Shown here: positions 12,993 through 14,593 of the stretch, in pieces
Layout: every line of letters starts with the position of its first letter
Position numbering within the stretch: the first letter of the stretch is position 1
Source: JAAUQA01 sp036351435
GTDB taxonomy: Bacteria > Pseudomonadota > Gammaproteobacteria > Competibacterales > Competibacteraceae
Assembly: GCA_036351435.1 (NCBI GenBank)
Contig: JAZBPA010000052.1
Span: forward strand, 1-14,593
Reading direction: 5' to 3'
DNA: 14,593 bases
Program-made: the position numbers and the translations under genes
Notes under the pieces: generated by a model
The model's input: the letters and a program-made list of their open reading frames with translations, nothing else
What the model was told of the DNA's origin: nothing
The model's database searches: none

Positions 12993-14351
12993 ATGACTCA
13001 ACTCTTGATTGTCGATGACGATGCGGCGTTTGCTCTGGCAACTGCAGAACTACTTGAAATTCAGGGGTTTCAGGCACTCACTGCACAGACCCTCGCTGAA
13101 GCCAAGCGGATTTTAGCTGCCGTTACCCCGGTAGTGTTGTTATTGGATGTGATACTGCCCGACGGCAGCGGCCTTGAGCTGATTGAAATCGCCGATCCAG
13201 ACAACACCCGCATTGTGGTGATGACAGCACACCCGACCGTTGATGTTGCCATCGATTCGCTGCGCGCCCGAGTCAGCGATTTTCTGGTCAAGCCCATTGA
13301 ACCCAAACGTCTGTTAGCCAGTATGCAAGCCCTGCAAGAAGCGCTAACGAATAATGCCCCGATTAAGCCCAGCGACGGGCGGCAACCGAACTTTGAACAG
13401 TTGGTGGGTAACGCGCCAGTGATGTTAGAGGTTTACAAGCTCATTGATCGCGTAGCCCCATCCCGCGCCAGCGTACTGATTCGGGGGCAAAGCGGCACCG
13501 GCAAGGACCTAGTCGCCCAGGCCATTCATGCGCGCAGCAACCGCCGCGACGGTCCATTCCTAGCCCTCAATTGCGGGGCCGTATCTTCTGAACTGATCGG
13601 CAGTGAATTATTTGGCCACGAGCGTGGCAGCTTCACCGGCGCCAACCGCCAGCATTTAGGCTACTTCGAGCGCGCCACCGGCGGCACACTGTTCCTCGAC
13701 GAAATTACCGAAATGCCGCTCGAACTTCAGGTGCAATTACTCCGGGTATTGGAGACCGGCCAAGTGATGCGGATCGGCGGAAGCCAAGAAATTGCTATTG
13801 ACGTGCGTATCATTACCGCGACCAATCGCGATCCGCTGGAAGCCATTCAGGACGGCGTATTTAGAGAGGACCTCTACTTTCGGCTGGCCGTGTTCCCGCT
13901 GCAAATGCCCTCATTGAATGAACGCAGCGGAGATGTCGGCCTGATCGCCAGCTTTTTCCTTGAGCGTCTCAACCAAGAAGAGCAAACCACCAAAGCCTTT
14001 GCTGCGGACGTGCTGCCCTGGCTGGAGAATCGCCATTGGCCTGGCAATGTCAGAGAGCTCAACAACGCCGTGCAACGGGCCTTCATCCTAGCCGAGCAAG
14101 AGATTACACAAGCTCATTTCGGGATTCTTAACCAACCCGTGCCCATAACGGAACCACCAGAACCCAATGAAAATGGCGATCTGCACCTCACTGTGGGGAC
14201 AACGTCTATGGAAGAAGCGGAACGTCAGCTTATTTTTGCGACTCTAGCACACTACGAGCAAAATAAAGCCAAGGCCGCAGAGGCCCTCGGCATCAGCCTC
14301 AAGACGCTTTATAACCGCCTCAAACACTACGAAAGCGGGAGTAACAACTGA
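12993..14351 (+). CDS. NtrC-family sigma-54-dependent response regulator (REC-AAA+-Fis)
   Basis: 452 residues from ATG 12993 (TAGGATGGGA upstream). ATG 12981 in the same frame has no ribosome site. The receiver domain (1-118) has the acidic cluster D8-D10, the phospho-acceptor D52 (LLLDVILPDGS), T78 and K100. The AAA+ domain (about 137-375) has Walker A GQSGTGKD (165-172), the sigma-54 contact loop GSFTGA (212-217; usually GAFTGA, Phe and Thr kept), Walker B GGTLFLDEI (230-238) and RIITATNRD. The Fis-type helix-turn-helix is at about 423-446 (ALGISLKTLYNRLKHY). It activates sigma-54 promoters when phosphorylated, using ATP. The sensor kinase is not in the window. Candidate targets are the paired-dyad promoters next to it and at 3807. 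Possible autoregulation is inferred. A small hairpin, ATGGG-AATA-CCCAT, spans the start at 12981-12994. Confidence 0.93.
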   Translation: MTQLLIVDDDAAFALATAELLEIQGFQALTAQTLAEAKRILAAVTPVVLLLDVILPDGSGLELIEIADPDNTRIVVMTAHPTVDVAIDSLRARVSDFLVKPIEPKRLLASMQALQEALTNNAPIKPSDGRQPNFEQLVGNAPVMLEVYKLIDRVAPSRASVLIRGQSGTGKDLVAQAIHARSNRRDGPFLALNCGAVSSELIGSELFGHERGSFTGANRQHLGYFERATGGTLFLDEITEMPLELQVQLLRVLETGQVMRIGGSQEIAIDVRIITATNRDPLEAIQDGVFREDLYFRLAVFPLQMPSLNERSGDVGLIASFFLERLNQEEQTTKAFAADVLPWLENRHWPGNVRELNNAVQRAFILAEQEITQAHFGILNQPVPITEPPEPNENGDLHLTVGTTSMEEAERQLIFATLAHYEQNKAKAAEALGISLKTLYNRLKHYESGSNN

Positions 14352-14593
14352 CTGTGGTCGATATCCTTTTGGTCGCCGTTAATGCTGGGATGTGTAGCTG
14401 GCGAATTCGGCTTTATCGTACCAAATGTACAATTTGTCCGGTTAGTAACCCACTGATAAAAAAATATTATTTTTTAGTACGGAAAATAATTTACCTTCAG
14501 TACAATTGGTTACCAACAACTGCTGTGTTTTTGGCGTTGTCCACTCTAACTGCGCTGCTGAGAGGAAAGATCTTTTTCAGCGAGTACAGCTTA
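14352..14593. other. 242 bp after the response regulator, no gene seen
   Basis: No supported coding frame. It holds CAAAT-GTACA-ATTTG near 14423-14437 and an AT-rich symmetric tract around 14458-14476 (A7-TATTA-T6), which could be a terminator-like or promoter-like region. There is no sigma-54 match with correct spacing. The next gene presumably starts beyond the window. Confidence 0.4.

Overview
The window looks like chromosomal DNA of a Gammaproteobacterium. The evidence is the protein families (DUF2333, DUF1328/YtjA-like, DUF4112, YqaE/Pmp3, a sigma-54-dependent response regulator), ordinary bacterial Shine-Dalgarno sites and moderate base composition. I cannot name the genus. No tRNA, rRNA or CRISPR array was seen.

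Layout. (1) Positions 1-1937 look accessory: a 473-residue replication-initiator-like protein with a winged-helix-type N-terminal part and a DnaA domain I-like C-terminus, a probable terminator, and a doubtful small membrane protein. (2) Positions 1941-2202 have the form of a small non-autonomous mobile element (MITE-like) with 23-bp imperfect terminal inverted repeats. About 400 bp follow without a convincing gene. (3) From 2600 to 14351 lies a cluster built around the cell envelope. It encodes a DUF2333 protein and, divergently, a tiny DUF1328 membrane protein. On the minus strand come an MscS-type channel with a P-loop-like partner, a DUF4112 membrane protein, a membrane protein with a TrkA-C domain, a 60-residue membrane protein, YqaE/Pmp3, and an operon of a GH13 glycosidase and a two-HKD phospholipase D fused to a DedA/TVP38-type membrane domain. 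The last gene, on the plus strand, is an NtrC-type response regulator (REC, AAA+, Fis).

Main idea. Read by eye, six gene starts in part 3 have a sequence with the sigma-54 spacing GG-N10-GC in the right orientation: DUF2333, DUF1328, DUF4112, YqaE, GH13 and the response regulator. Five are good matches to TGGCAc...TTGCa and one (DUF4112) is weaker. The two divergent intergenic regions, DUF2333/DUF1328 and GH13/regulator, each hold a pair of GTAA-N3-TTAC-type dyads whose starts lie exactly 31 bp apart, about three helical turns. These are natural candidates for the binding sites of the response regulator encoded at the end of the window. The inference is a locally encoded, possibly autoregulated sigma-54 regulon of envelope, osmotic or membrane-stress functions: channel, small membrane proteins, phospholipid-active enzyme and sugar-active enzyme. 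The cognate histidine kinase is not in the window.

All family names come from reading protein motifs without database searches. Promoters and operators are pattern matches and have not been tested.
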